Below, piece after piece: positions 44,713 to 55,827 of a DNA stretch of 64,000 nt (the first letter of the stretch is position 1; each line of letters begins with the position of its first letter). The stretch is taken from contig LUVW01000034.1 of the NCBI GenBank assembly GCA_001661515.1, positions 1 through 64,000 on the forward strand, written 5' to 3'. The notes below the pieces were generated by a model, which worked only from the letters and a program-made list of their open reading frames with translations, was not told the DNA's origin and searched no databases. The stretch comes from Capniomyces stellatus (lineage: Eukaryota; Kickxellomycota; Harpellomycetes; Harpellales; Legeriomycetaceae). Made by a program: the position numbers and the translations under genes.

Positions 44713-46413
44713 TCATGGGTTCTTCTTTCGTCTAATCGAAAACTTCTGCGTCAGCTCTTTATACTTTTTCAAACACGCATTAGGTTCCTTAGTCCCCATC
44801 ATTATCGAAATAAACACCCAGTCGTCTTTGTAAAGCTCGTGCATCTCAAACAACTTGTCTATATCCTCATTAGTCCATTTTGACGTTCTTGTCACCAAAT
44901 TATATCCCTCACCAATCAAACCCCCAGCACCCAGTCCCAATTCCTGACTGCCAATCGCATTTCCGCTTTTGTTCTCACTTCCTTTTAGCCCATCCCCAAC
45001 TCCCGTTTCTCGCCCTGCCACCGCTAAGCTACCTCTCTTTTCACGTTCTTTTGCTATTGCTTTTCTCTCCAGTTTCCTGTAGCAGTACCCCAACGTCTTG
45101 GCTGTTCTATTGGGAAAGTGCTGCTCGAACGTTGAAAAGCTCTTTCCAAACAATGACACCAATATTATCAACTTGTTTTCCTCACTCTCGCTAAAATCCC
45201 CGTCGCCAAGTGTCGTTGGTTTATCGCTATATTTTAGGTAGTCATTCCACCTCAACCGACACTGCTCAGGTGTTCTACTCACCACATACTTGGACACATA
45301 TCGCCATTTGAACTTCATCGTTCTTCTTTTCTTTATATCCTCCTCAAGCGCCCTTTTTCTGCGCGCGTTCTCATCCCCGCTCTCCACTTTAACCAGCTCT
45401 TCAAAAAGCCTCCGTCGACTTCTTGCCACCAAATCGCCATCAAAATCCGCACTCTCGTCACCTGCCATAACCACATTGTCTATCAGCAACGTTATCGTTC
45501 TTTCCAGCCCCTCCTCGTACAGCGCCATCGCCTCAACAAGCGCAAGGTCCTCTTCCTTTCTCCAAAGCCCACTCCATGCCCGCCCCTCAACCTGCCTTGT
45601 CTTCCGCTCCCCATTTACAAAATACATCCTTGACTCGTATCTGGTTTTACACTGATCCCCGCTTCTACCACTTCCAAGCAGCTTGGCTACCTGCCCCCAA
45701 TCGTTTAACCTCAGTAGCTCTGGATTCTCCTCAATTATACCAACCATTTTTTTTATCTCTGTCGCTGTCCATGTCCCAATTCTTTTTTCCGCCTTGAACT
45801 TGTACCTCCAGTAATACCTAACTACCTCCGCTTTTCTTCTCGTACCCAAATACTCTGCAATCTTATCCCAGTCCTCTCCAAATCTGTCTTTGGCCTCCAC
45901 CAACCTGCGCTTCTCCTCCTCAGTCCATCGCTTTTTCAGCACCAACACTTTGCCCCCCACCTTTTTCTTGAATGAGTCCTGAATTTCTACAAGCTCAGAA
46001 CTTATCGCCTCCTGGCTTATCCCTTTCACCTGCACCAGGCTTTCGTTTATCCTTAAAATCTGTGTTTTTTTATCAACAGGGTTTTCTAGCCCATGTTTTG
46101 TTCTTTCTGTAATCAGCTTGTTTAGAATCGTCAAATCGATCTCCTCACTCCCCCCTCTTTTCACTTCGGCTTGCTCCTTGATATTCTCACTGCTGATTTT
46201 TACTTTACCGCCTCCAAAACCTAAATTCTCCTCTCTTGCCTTTTCATTTCGAGTTAAATCACCTCGGATAAACCTTTTCGAATTCAAATTAAACTTTTTA
46301 TTTTTAATTGTAATAGTTGGTGTGATTCTACTCTCAAAACCGCGCACAAATCCATTATTAATCCCATATCTAAGCCCTGATTGATGAATTTTGAAACATA
46401 AAAAGCCGCCCAT
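44713..46413 (-). CDS. Multi-repeat Myb/SANT protein
   Basis: 566 aa from an ATG. Five Myb/SANT-like repeats can be seen: about 160-205 (RWTEEEKRRLVEAKDRFG ... VVRYYWRYK), 212-262 (GTWTATEIKKMV ... QCKTRYES), 275-390 (SGLWRKEEDLALVEAM ... EQCRLRWNDYL, with a charged insert), 400-445 (GDFSESEENKLIILV ... YCYRKL) and 505-550 (SKWTNEDIDKLF ... CLKKYKEL). Spaced aromatic residues support a DNA-binding fold, as in SNAPc-type or other multi-Myb regulators. The N-terminal 50 residues are basic and could act as a targeting sequence, but the repeats argue for a nucleus role. It is the upstream neighbour of a small membrane protein on the same strand, with no evident link. Function beyond DNA binding is unknown. 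Confidence 0.8.
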   Translation of the reverse strand: MGGFLCFKIHQSGLRYGINNGFVRGFESRITPTITIKNKKFNLNSKRFIRGDLTRNEKAREENLGFGGGKVKISSENIKEQAEVKRGGSEEIDLTILNKLITERTKHGLENPVDKKTQILRINESLVQVKGISQEAISSELVEIQDSFKKKVGGKVLVLKKRWTEEEKRRLVEAKDRFGEDWDKIAEYLGTRRKAEVVRYYWRYKFKAEKRIGTWTATEIKKMVGIIEENPELLRLNDWGQVAKLLGSGRSGDQCKTRYESRMYFVNGERKTRQVEGRAWSGLWRKEEDLALVEAMALYEEGLERTITLLIDNVVMAGDESADFDGDLVARSRRRLFEELVKVESGDENARRKRALEEDIKKRRTMKFKWRYVSKYVVSRTPEQCRLRWNDYLKYSDKPTTLGDGDFSESEENKLIILVSLFGKSFSTFEQHFPNRTAKTLGYCYRKLERKAIAKEREKRGSLAVAGRETGVGDGLKGSENKSGNAIGSQELGLGAGGLIGEGYNLVTRTSKWTNEDIDKLFEMHELYKDDWVFISIMMGTKEPNACLKKYKELTQKFSIRRKKNP

Positions 46414-46782
46414 GTATATTCAAAATTACGTTGATATCGTGGAATCCTGGTGTTTTCTTACTCGCCTTTTTAAACTATATTTACCGATATATTCAAATGT
46501 GCCTTATTTTATCTTATTTTATTTTTGTATATATTTAAAGAGAAAAACACGAGATACGCTCCTAAACTTACTTACTTTTTACTTTTCGTTTGCATTTATT
46601 GATTTTATCAACTACTATCAACTAAAAAAGTTTTTCTTTTGTTTAAAATTGCAACAATTGTGGTGGTGGGAAAAAAAGTATGGATGGATGGATTATTCAG
46701 GATCAACACTTGGTTCTGGGCAAGATATTTTACTTTATTATCGAGTGAATACAAAAAATAAAGTAAAAAAGGAATAAAACAC

Positions 46783-47226
46783 CTATCTAAAGTCTTTTGA
46801 AATTACAAGCATTGTTGCCACCACAACCAAAACAATAATTATAACCAAGATGTACATAGAGACTCGTTTATCATTTTCAAATGTTTTGTATTCATCACTA
46901 AAGTTGCTACCTCTGAACTTTTCTTCGAGGTATAAAGGATCCCGCGTAATTGTTTTGACATAGTGATACTCTCCAATTGATGCTATGGTCATCAAAACAA
47001 AATACACCATTGCCAAGGTATAAAACACATAGTGCTCCACATGTCTAGCTCTGCCCACTACTGCAATCACAACCATAGCTACTGCGACCAACATTCCGAG
47101 AATAATTGACGCGTACATAACTTTACGGCTTTGTGGCAAAACAATTTTTTCACCCGGTCCGTGCCCTGACAAGTCTATGCTACAGTAGCTAAAATTCGCT
47201 CCCTGGCCGTTGTTTTGCTGTTTCAT
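46783..47226 (-). CDS. Small three-span membrane protein, unknown function
   Basis: 147 aa from the ATG at 47226. The frame continues upstream to 47352, but that part is encoded by 24-bp tandem repeats and is probably untranslated leader. After a short polar N-terminus ending near PGEKIVLPQSRK there are three hydrophobic segments at about 37-58 (ASIILGMLVAVAMVVIAVV), 68-88 (VFYTLAMVYFVLMTIASI) and 122-142 (YILVIIIVLVVVATMLVI), separated by short charged loops. There is no signal peptide. I do not recognise the family. It starts about 810 bp upstream of the Myb gene's ATG, same strand, without overlap. Confidence 0.6.
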   Translation of the reverse strand: MKQQNNGQGANFSYCSIDLSGHGPGEKIVLPQSRKVMYASIILGMLVAVAMVVIAVVGRARHVEHYVFYTLAMVYFVLMTIASIGEYHYVKTITRDPLYLEEKFRGSNFSDEYKTFENDKRVSMYILVIIIVLVVVATMLVISKDFR

Positions 47227-50200
47227 CCTTTTTCTTTTCTTTATATGAGCTCTGCTATTGCTAACTTTGTAATACTCACTAATACTAAACTTACAATACT
47301 CACCAAAACTAAACTTAAAATACTCACTAATACTAAATAAATTGAAATACACTGTGGTGTTTTAAACTCTGTAAACTTTAATAAGCACTTGCTAAGGAAT
47401 CAGAGCTAATTAATGGACATGGTAAAGCACTGTCGATCCGATCCACGCTTACTGTTAAATACGTTTTGCACCCGCTAAATGTGGATGGGAAATGTATATA
47501 TGGCGTTTTGCTGCAATTAATCCGAATCCTCAATTACCACCTTTCATCTCGGTGTCAAATAGCACAAGTTTGCTAAATATTTATTTAGTTAGCAACAGGA
47601 TGGGATCGCATACAGATGATATATCAATTGATTAATATTAAACATGTACTATACGGTGCGGATTACAAATACTGCATGTAGCGTGGGCTGAACGGCGTTG
47701 CTATTTGAAAGTGATACATCCAAGTAAAATAGTGTAGAATTGGCAAAACTAGGGGTTTAAAGTAAAGAGGAGAGTTTGCGAATGCATTTCAGTCAATAAT
47801 AAAATAACAGCGTGTATGACTAATAGGGATCTGTTTGAGTGCTTGAGTAGATTTGCGTTTGCGTGCTTGGTTTGGGGTAGTACTACTTTTGTAACCATCC
47901 AAACAGGAAGATTAAGGTAGAGAATCATAATTATAAATCAGGTTTATGCATATCTTTTCGATTAGTCGCTAAACAAAACGCTGCTATATTTTGGTTTAAG
48001 CTGCGTAGTTTCAATCTGTGTTCTACATTGGATTGTTGGTTGGGCTGCTGATATTGATCATATGTCCAGCTGTTTAGTCCTCCTTTTCTTCTCCGACTCA
48101 CCAGCTTTTATTTAAAATCAAACAGTAGTGTTTCTAAATGCAAGGTTGGAACCAATAGCATTGGCACGGATTAGACGGGCTTTTGGTGAAAGTTTTTAAT
48201 GACAAAAGCATGTTTTCTAGTAACATTGTTTTCATTTTGTAATCGACGCTATTTTCCCACAACGACTAATCTAGTTATGCCAATGTTTATTATAGCTTTC
48301 AAATCAGTTTCAATCTATAAACCACCAAAAAAAAACTATCAAAAAAATGGTAGGCATTGTATCTACAGAGCGGCGTACTATTATAGCTAAATAGCTAAAG
48401 CAAACTGTATGTGGCGAGTTTCAAGCTCTTTAGGGATTGTAGATTAGTGCTACAATAGTGTTTCAGGTGTTTATGGTTGGTAACTAGCCAGAGCACCAAA
48501 CCCCAACAATTGCTTTGTAAAAAAAAAAAAAATCTGAAAAGAGAAAAGAGGAGAAAAAAAAAGAGTAAATCAAAGAAAAAAAGAGAATCAAAGAAAAAAT
48601 AACATAAAAGAACAGAAAACAGAAGCACTTTAGAGGCTTGAAGAGCAGGTTGTAGTAAACCCGAGAATTGGTGATGGGTATTTCTTTATTGAAACAGCCC
48701 ATTCCAGGCTGTTTAGTCTGGTTGGTAAAGCACTATAAAACTTGGTAATTATTTACAAGGATTCATTGAAGGTTTTGCCAAGAGTTCAATTAAAGTGGAG
48801 CTTGTGCCAAATGATCACCAATTTTTAATGAGATAATTGACGCCGAATTTAGTGTGACGATTTTATTGGGGGAGTCTCCAGTAACTTTAACGTTATTTTT
48901 GCTCATTATCTTTGCCATCAATGATGGAATGAAATATATTTCATGGGTTATTTTAAACCAATATTAGCAAAAGCACCAACACTAGTACCAGCAAAGCCCA
49001 GTAAACAAGATGGCTTGCATCCAACTATACACAGTATCAAGTACACCAGCCATTATCCACTTCTAATTAAACCGAGATTAATGGGATCTCATAATAGCAC
49101 ATAACGTTGTTGGTGGAACCAGAGGCCAACTAGTCACTGAGTTTTCTTCTGGAGAAGCCTATCACTTTTTTCAAAAGTCGGTAGTATGGAAAAGCAAACA
49201 CACTCCTACTCCTCCCGTTCCCAACTAGCAGTTTTTGGTATTAAATTGGGCAGCGTTGCTAACAAAGTGACTTGTAACAGAGACGCGAGATAAGGCTGTG
49301 TGGTGTCGTGATTGGCCATTGCGAGGTCTTGCTTGAGATTTTCTGCTGTGACTTGTAATTAAATCACAAACTAAATTTGGCAAAATATCATTTCAGAATA
49401 GTCAGCACATGAGTGTGTGGATTTGTTCTTTCAAATAATATGTTTTTGTAGCAGCCAATAGACCGTTGATATTGATTGATGAAAAAAATAATCATTAGTA
49501 ATTGAACCCATTAAATTTCAAACTTGATTCGAATCTATTGCTTTTTTTCTTATCAAAGATTGAATGAGATTGGAAATCTGTTTGTCGATGTATAAATCGA
49601 CAAAGCTTTACAAAACTTTGTAAGAGCCAAATAAGAACCCGATAGCAATAATGAGGTCTAAATAGAATAAAGATAGAGAAAACTATTAACATGGCCAATA
49701 CGATATTACAAAGTGACTATTAAAAGTTTTGAAGAGAACCACTAAAAAAACAGCTTTAGGTTTGAGATGTTTTGCTGCACTTGTTTTATATATTTATTTT
49801 TTTATCGAAACCATTTAGATGAAAAGTCGAAATTATGAAATCTAAATAACATCATTGCCAACCTCAAATGTTTCGTATCTCATATAAAAGCAGCCATATT
49901 GAACATGAAAGTCGGGGCAGACTGATAGTAAAAACGATACGTTAAATAAAATATACTTTTGATCCTCAAGTTTTTTATTCCTAATTATTATTGTTATTGG
50001 CATCATTGCTTATTTTGTAAAAAAACAAAATCAAGAAAAAGATACAATTGCTGCTTTCACTAATTGTGCTATTAACTAACCGCTGATCTGTTAAGAAAGT
50101 AAGTCGTATTTGCACAAACAAACACATAACAAGTCCCTTTCCCAGACTTTGAGTGACTAGTAAAGTTGGGGTAGGGGAGTTTAATAGAGAGGGTGGAATT

Positions 50201-50288
50201 CGAGAAACGCTAGTTTTTTTTATACTAACCTACAGATATAAAATTGATAACAACAGAACCATAGACTATTTGATAGTAAACCCCGGTT
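47227..50288. other. 3-kb intergenic region, several weak coding-like stretches
   Basis: No gene assembled. Weak candidates: an ATG frame of 63 codons at 48199-48390 (plus); an ATG frame of 65 codons at 49692-49495 (minus) with a hydrophobic start; and on the minus strand an ATG at 49053 opening MAGVLDTVYSWMQAILF, followed 60 bp on by a protein-like stretch ending LKIGDHLAQAPL and a stop near 48788. None has a confirmed splice structure or family match. Confidence 0.4.
47267..47338 (-). repeat. Three 24-bp repeats in leader of the small membrane protein
   Basis: Three imperfect direct 24-bp units at 47267-47290, 47291-47314 and 47315-47338 (consensus TTAAAATACTCACTAATACTAAAC). Read on the minus strand they would encode FSISEYYK-like repeats, upstream of the likely start codon. 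Confidence 0.8.
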
Positions 50289-50671
50289 ATGTTAAAGTCG
50301 TTAATCAATACCAGTTCCAGCAACAAAGCACTTAAAGCAACAATATGCTTGCTAGCTACTGTTTCCATCAACATTCAGCTTTCTGGTGCTGAACCAGTTT
50401 TCAATATAGGTAAATACGACTATTTGGCATAATAAAAAACAGCTTAAATGGCGAGATATTGTAGCTTTTTTTTATATGGTTACAGTTCTTTATTTGTTTA
50501 TTGTATGTACATATATACATACGTTAATGTTATTGTTTTCGCAATGTAATAGTATTTGGGGTATTGTCGGTGAGTTTGCGAGTTTAAAGTGATAAATTAC
50601 AAACAGATTTCTTTAAATTTCAATGATATTCCTTTTGTTGATACTATTTATATGGTGTATATAGTGCATAT

Positions 50672-50705
<34 letters not shown>

Positions 50706-53700
50706 AGTGTGTATATTTATAAAGGTGGCCGTGATTTGTAGTTGGATAAAATGAAAAGGTTCAGGGATAAAATAATAGAATGTAAATGTAATTGAATAGC
50801 CAACTCTGTGGACGTAAATGGAAACGAGTGTCCAGCAATAACGCAAAAGGGCAAGCTTTGTCCAGCGTTGTGTGTTCTGGACTACAAAGACTGTCCAGAA
50901 CAGTTTAACCAAAGCAGCTGTCCGGAGGGAGAGGTGCTGTGTAAGGATGGCAGTTGTTCTGCAGCATGTGGGGCAGACGTTGTGAATCCGTGTTTGTGTG
51001 GGTATCGTGATCCGCCCGAGGAGTCAAAGGGACTGGTTCCATGTAGACTATTTGACGACATTTCGTATGATTATAAGCGATCAGACAACAACGCATTGAT
51101 GAATGAGTGTGTGTCGCGGTTTAAGGTGGCAGAAAACTCGACGACTTGGGGAGATTGGGATCAAAACAAGAAAGAAAAGATGTTTTGGTCGGGAAGGTAC
51201 TGCATACCAGAGGCACAGGCACAGTATACGTACAAGGAAACGATGTGGACGACGGTTTTTTCTGTGCTTGGGGCTGAGACACTGTTGATGTTGACGTGGT
51301 GGATTTACAAGAGTTCAAAGGAGTCGGACGTCAAGAAAGCCAGGTTGGCGGAGACCAGAAACAAGAGCAAGGACAGCTCGTACAATGGATCGACTGAAAA
51401 GAGTAACGAGAAAGATGTGACGGTGGTGGACAGCTTCAAGGCACACGAATTTGGTAGAAGCAGTGTTGAGTCGTTGGCAAACAGCAACTTCTTAAACGAG
51501 TCTAGTTTGAGGATTAGGGGATACAGCAACGATGCGTTTGGAATGATGATATTTTTGTCGATTGTGGCGGTGACATTGGGGTGGGTGGTGTTTATGGGGA
51601 TAATAGTGTGTGACTATAATGGGGTTATTGGGCCATTTGGGCACTTGGCATTTGGCGACTTTGTGTTGTTGAACAAAACGTTTGCGTATGTTTGGTGTTT
51701 TGCAACATTGTGGGTGTTTTTGTCAAGGATTTTCATGCACCGAGTGAGGAACTTTTTTAGGATTGAAAAGCTGTCGTCGGAGGCGCAGTTTATCCAGATT
51801 GAACATAAGAACCAAATCCTGAACTTGAGCTTGGAGGAGCAGGGTGTGGCAATAAACGCGATAAAGAAGGCAGAGGAGGGATTCAAGCGGTTCTTTGGGC
51901 TGGACTCGCAGATAACTACGTGTGTGGTTAAAGCGACAAAACACAATACAAAGTTTTTTAACTACCAGTACTCTAGGTATGTGCTGAACGAGGAGACAAA
52001 GATATACGAGCCGTTTCTGTTTTACTTGGGAAACACAAAGCAAGAGATCCGAGGCAGAAAAAATGGGCTGAGCAGCGAAGAGGCGGCTTTCAGGATGGGG
52101 CTAGTGGGATACAATTTTATTCAAGTGTCGATTCCAAACTTTTTTGTGTACATGGCAAGGGAGTTTACGCAGATATTTTACCTGTACCAAGGGATGATAC
52201 TTTGGCTGTTTTACTACCTAAGCTACTGGATAATCGGGGTGATAGATACGCTGATTATAGTGCTGTCGGCGCTCATAAAGGTGGTGATCAGCAGAAGTTC
52301 GGACATTGAAATAAAAAAGATGGCTGAACACGACGAGGTTATCCAGGTGCTGCGGGACGGCGAATGGATTGGACTGAGCTCAAAGCTTCTTGTTCCGGGC
52401 GATGTGTACAGAATCGACTCGTGCGTCACAATTCCTTGCGACTCGGTTGTTTTGGGGGGCAATGTGGTTGTTGATGAGTCATCGCTGACGGGCGAGCCGC
52501 TTCCAATAAGAAAGTTTCCATTGGAAAACGATGACAGCAGATTTGAGGGTATGCAGTCAAAGGTAAACTCGCTGTATTCAGGGACCAAGATCACGCAGGC
52601 GCTGGATCTTGGAGGTGTTTCTGAGCAGTTTGTTGAGCCAATTGCGCTGTGTCTATCAACAGGGACACAGACGGACCGGGGAAAGCTGGTGCAGAAGATT
52701 CTGTTTCCAATTCCCGTGTCGTTTATTCTGAACGAGCAGCTCCGGGTAGTGTTTGTGATTCTTGCGGTGTATGCGGTGTTTATTTTTGCGCTGGCGCTGT
52801 GGTTTCTGCGGGCAAGTGCGATCAGTGCGTGGTACTACGGGATGTTCAGTGTGTCGCAGCTGATAAATCCGCTTTTGCCAGCATCTCTAGTAGTTGGACA
52901 GTCGGTTGCGTCCAGTCGGTTACGCAAAAAGGGGATAAACTGTGTTGATTTGTCGCGTATAATCATGGCAGGCAAAGTGCAGATTTTCTGTTTTGACAAG
53001 ACCGGAACAATAACGCAAGACAACCTGAACTTTTTTGGCGGGTCCTACCCAAAACAAAGCACCAACCCATCCAACAACATTGAGTTTGACGCGTTCAACC
53101 CCAACTTTGACACTTTGCCTGAACTCATGAAGCTTGGAATAGCCACGTGCCACACAGCCACAAAGATTCTGGGCGACAGGCTCATTGGAAACCCTGTGGA
53201 CATTGAGATGTTCAAGTCTTCAAAGTGGGTTCTGCAGGATCACGGGTCACCTGGAGCTCTTGACACGCTCAAGTCGCCTGACGGCAGCATGACGATTGAC
53301 ATCATCAAGAGGTTTGAGTTTCTGCACTCGCGCGCCTCAATGTCGGTTGCCGTCCGCGATCCGGCAACAGGAAGTGTACATGTTTTTGTCAAGGGCTCGT
53401 TTGAGCGGCTCAAGAACTACTTTGAAAGATCATCAATTCCGCAAACCTACAACAACATCAGCAACAAAATGGCTCGAGAGGGCGGGTACGTGCTTGCCAT
53501 GGGCCACCGCGAGCTGGGAAACGTCAATCTTGACGATATCAAGCACTACACCAGGGACGAGCTTGAGGAGGGCTGCCAGTTCATTGGGTTTGTTGTCTTT
53601 AAAAACCTTCTTAAACCCGACTCTGCTCTCGCCATTTCCGACCTCAAGTCCGGCGACATCAGAAACGTCATGATTACTGGCGACACTGCTCTCACCGGCG

Positions 53701-55025
53701 TCTTTATTGCCCGTGAAGTCGGAATGATGTCGCAAAACGACGGTGTTCTGCTTGCCGACTTGGACGAATCTGGCAACCTGTTCTGGACCGATGTAGACTC
53801 TGACTCTCCCGTAACCAACGACTTTGTTGATCAGGTCGCATTGCCCTGGAGCTCCAACCCCTCTTCCAGCACCGCAACCCGCCAAGCTTCCCTGCACGAA
53901 AAACGCTGGGAACTCGCCATGACCGGAAAGGCGTTTAACCAGCTGCTTGCCCACCAAAAAATCAAAAAGTACCTGCTCAACACCCGTGTTTTTGCCAGAA
54001 TGCTGCCCAACGACAAAGTCAGCTGCGTCAAGCTCCACATGCACTTCTCGGTCACTGCCATGTGCGGCGATGGCGGCAACGACTGTGGTGCTCTGCGCAC
54101 CTCCCACGTAGGCTTAGCCCTGTCTGAAGCGGAAGCCTCCATTGTCTCGCCTTTCTCCTCCAAATCCCGTTCAATCAGCTCCTGCGTACACCTTATCATC
54201 CAGGGCAGATCCGCAATGGCTTCCTCTCTTGCCGCCTACCAGTTCCTCATCATGCTTGGCCAGGTCCTCTCCCTCATCAAAATCTTTACCTTCTACTTTT
54301 CAGTCGGTCCTGCCCAAAACGTCTGGATCATGGTTGATGCCTTTGTAGCCATTGGAATGTCCTTTGCTGTTTCCCAGTCCAAACCTGAGTCCAGAATATC
54401 CTCCTTCAGACCCACCTCTCGTGTTTTGGGCCCCCAGGTACTCATCACTGTAGTTGGAATAGTCCTCATCAACTTCTTCTACCTCGTTGGCTCCTTCTTC
54501 TGGCTCTACTCCAAATACTGGTTCAGATGCAACGAGTTTAATGCCAAGCTTGTAGATATCTCAAAGTGGTGGCTCCTGGGCGACAACTACGAAACTGAAA
54601 TCCTTGTTTTTGTCGGCCTAATCCAGCTTGTCACCTCCGCCTTTGTTTTGAACTTTGGCTACAAGTTCAGAAAGGCTTGGTACAACAACTACATTCTCGT
54701 CGCCTTTTGGGCCATCTTCACCGCTGTCATCTACTACATGCTCATTGCAGACCCCAACTGGCTAGGCTGCCAAATGCGCGTCAACTGCGGAACTCCTTCT
54801 GTATTGGTTGAACTCGGTTACCCACTACCTTCCTTTAACATCTCCCCTTACAACATGCCTTTAGGCCACAACGTAATCCCGAAAAACGAACGTTATTCTC
54901 TCCTTGCAATTTCTGTCTCAAACTTAATTGTTATTATTCTTTGGTACTCTGTTGTAGTTGTAGGCCCTGCTAAAGAATGGGCCAGTCGAAAATTCCCTCT
55001 TAATCGTCTCAGACTAAAACTATGA
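50289..55025 (+). CDS. P5-type (P5B-like) ATPase with signal peptide and Cys-rich exoplasmic domain
   Basis: P-type ATPase of the P5 group; P5B members (YPK9, ATP13A2) are endolysosomal polyamine transporters. Exons: 50289-50409 and 50800-55025 (390-nt intron, GTAAAT donor, AATAG acceptor, phase 1), giving 1448 aa. Exon 1 supplies the only ATG and a signal peptide (core ICLLATVSINIQLSGA, residues 1-34). Residues about 45-185 form a domain with 13 cysteines, including CPEGEVLCKDGSCS. The first membrane helix is at about 189-210; TGEP is near 605, the phosphorylated Asp is D773 in CFDKTGTITQ, MITGDTALTG is near 1000, and CGDGGNDCGAL is near 1130. KKGINCVDLSRI before DKTGT is P5B-like, but TM4 reads NPLLPAS where P5B has PPALP. 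All catalytic residues are intact; the substrate is unknown. Confidence 0.9.
50673..50704 (+). repeat. (GT)n microsatellite in ATPase intron
   Basis: Sixteen GT dinucleotides in the intron of the P5 ATPase gene, about 95 nt upstream of the acceptor. A likely length-variable marker. Confidence 0.9.
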
Positions 55026-55353
55026 TCTACTATCCCCCTCATCTCCCGCTCCCAACCATTTATTTCACTAGCCCATTTTTCAATAATATCCTTACACCCC
55101 TTTTTTAAAAATCAAAGTCAAGTAACTAATACAACTAACTCGGTATTACCTCAACGCCCTTTTTTTACAATTTGGTTCATTCTGTTTATTTAATTTAACG
55201 TTAATTGTGTTTACTATTACTTTCAAATTTTAAATTCAACATCATAAACTTTATAACTCTCCAACTAACTGTACTTGGTTTTTGGCGTTGGAAATAAATC
55301 AAAGCCTTTTTTCCTTTCTCCCTTGAAACCCGCCAAAATTGTTTAAAAACAAT
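55026..55353. other. Convergent 3' intergenic region
   Basis: 328 bp between the ATPase stop and the stop of the first small secreted protein; contains T-runs and AATAAA-like sequence suited to 3' ends of both genes. No coding signal. Confidence 0.5.
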
Positions 55354-55827
55354 TCACCAGTTGTATCTGTTGAACCATTCCCTGCGGAATACATTTTCCC
55401 TGTTCCATCTCCCACGGAATCCACTATCTGAAATCCAATACTTTCTAAATGTTGGGTAATGCGTATACAAAAATTGGAATCTTTGCCCCTCATAGACTTG
55501 TGGCGGGTACTGAACACCGCTAATAAACACAGCATCTGGGCTGCTATCCCAATTCCAGGCTCTCCCGTATCTGTAAAATCCTGGCGCATTCCACCTTTCA
55601 AACCCGTGCCCATGCCCATTTCCATGCCCGTTTCCATGCCCGTTTCCATGCCCGTTTCCATGCCCGTTTCCATGCCCATTTCCGTGCCCATTCCCACGTC
55701 CATGTCCAAACTGTTTAACACCCTCCTCTTTGCCCGTAGCCACTTCTAATCCACTTTTACTCTCAGCCTCCAACCCTGCTACAAGTTGTATACCTGCAAA
55801 AAATACTGAAGCAAAACCAATACGCAT
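55354..55827 (-). CDS. Small secreted protein A with GNGH repeats and Trp/Arg-rich C-terminus
   Basis: 157 aa from a clear ATG. Residues 1-18 form a signal peptide (IGFASVFFAGIQLVAG). Residues about 42-75 are eight tandem Gly-Asn-Gly-His units encoded by 12-bp repeats. The remaining 80 residues are rich in Trp, Arg, Phe and Tyr, with motifs GRAWNWDSSPD, EGQRFQFLYT, RGRWNRE and EWFNRY. There is no cysteine, so disulfides are excluded. The C-terminal part is homologous to the neighbour at 56728-57087 on the same strand: 31 of 51 aligned terminal residues are identical without gaps. His/Gly repeats can bind metals or polyanions, but that is inference. I recognise no known family. An alternative frame across the repeat is a shadow. 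Confidence 0.8.
   Translation of the reverse strand: MRIGFASVFFAGIQLVAGLEAESKSGLEVATGKEEGVKQFGHGRGNGHGNGHGNGHGNGHGNGHGNGHGNGHGHGFERWNAPGFYRYGRAWNWDSSPDAVFISGVQYPPQVYEGQRFQFLYTHYPTFRKYWISDSGFRGRWNRENVFRREWFNRYNW
55612..55697 (-). repeat. 12-bp coding repeats (GNGH)
   Basis: About eight units of 12 bp (CATGCCCGTTTC on the plus strand) encoding Gly-Asn-Gly-His in the secreted protein; the unit differs in only one or two positions along the array, which suggests recent expansion. Confidence 0.9.

Noticed and set aside
53433..54107. 224-codon minus-strand frame inside the P5 ATPase
   Set aside because: Shadow of a strongly conserved P-type ATPase region including the GDGGND motif.
55299..55721. 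140-codon minus-strand frame with MGMETG repeats
   Set aside because: Alternative frame of the GNGH repeat; lacks a signal peptide and the paralogue supports the other frame.
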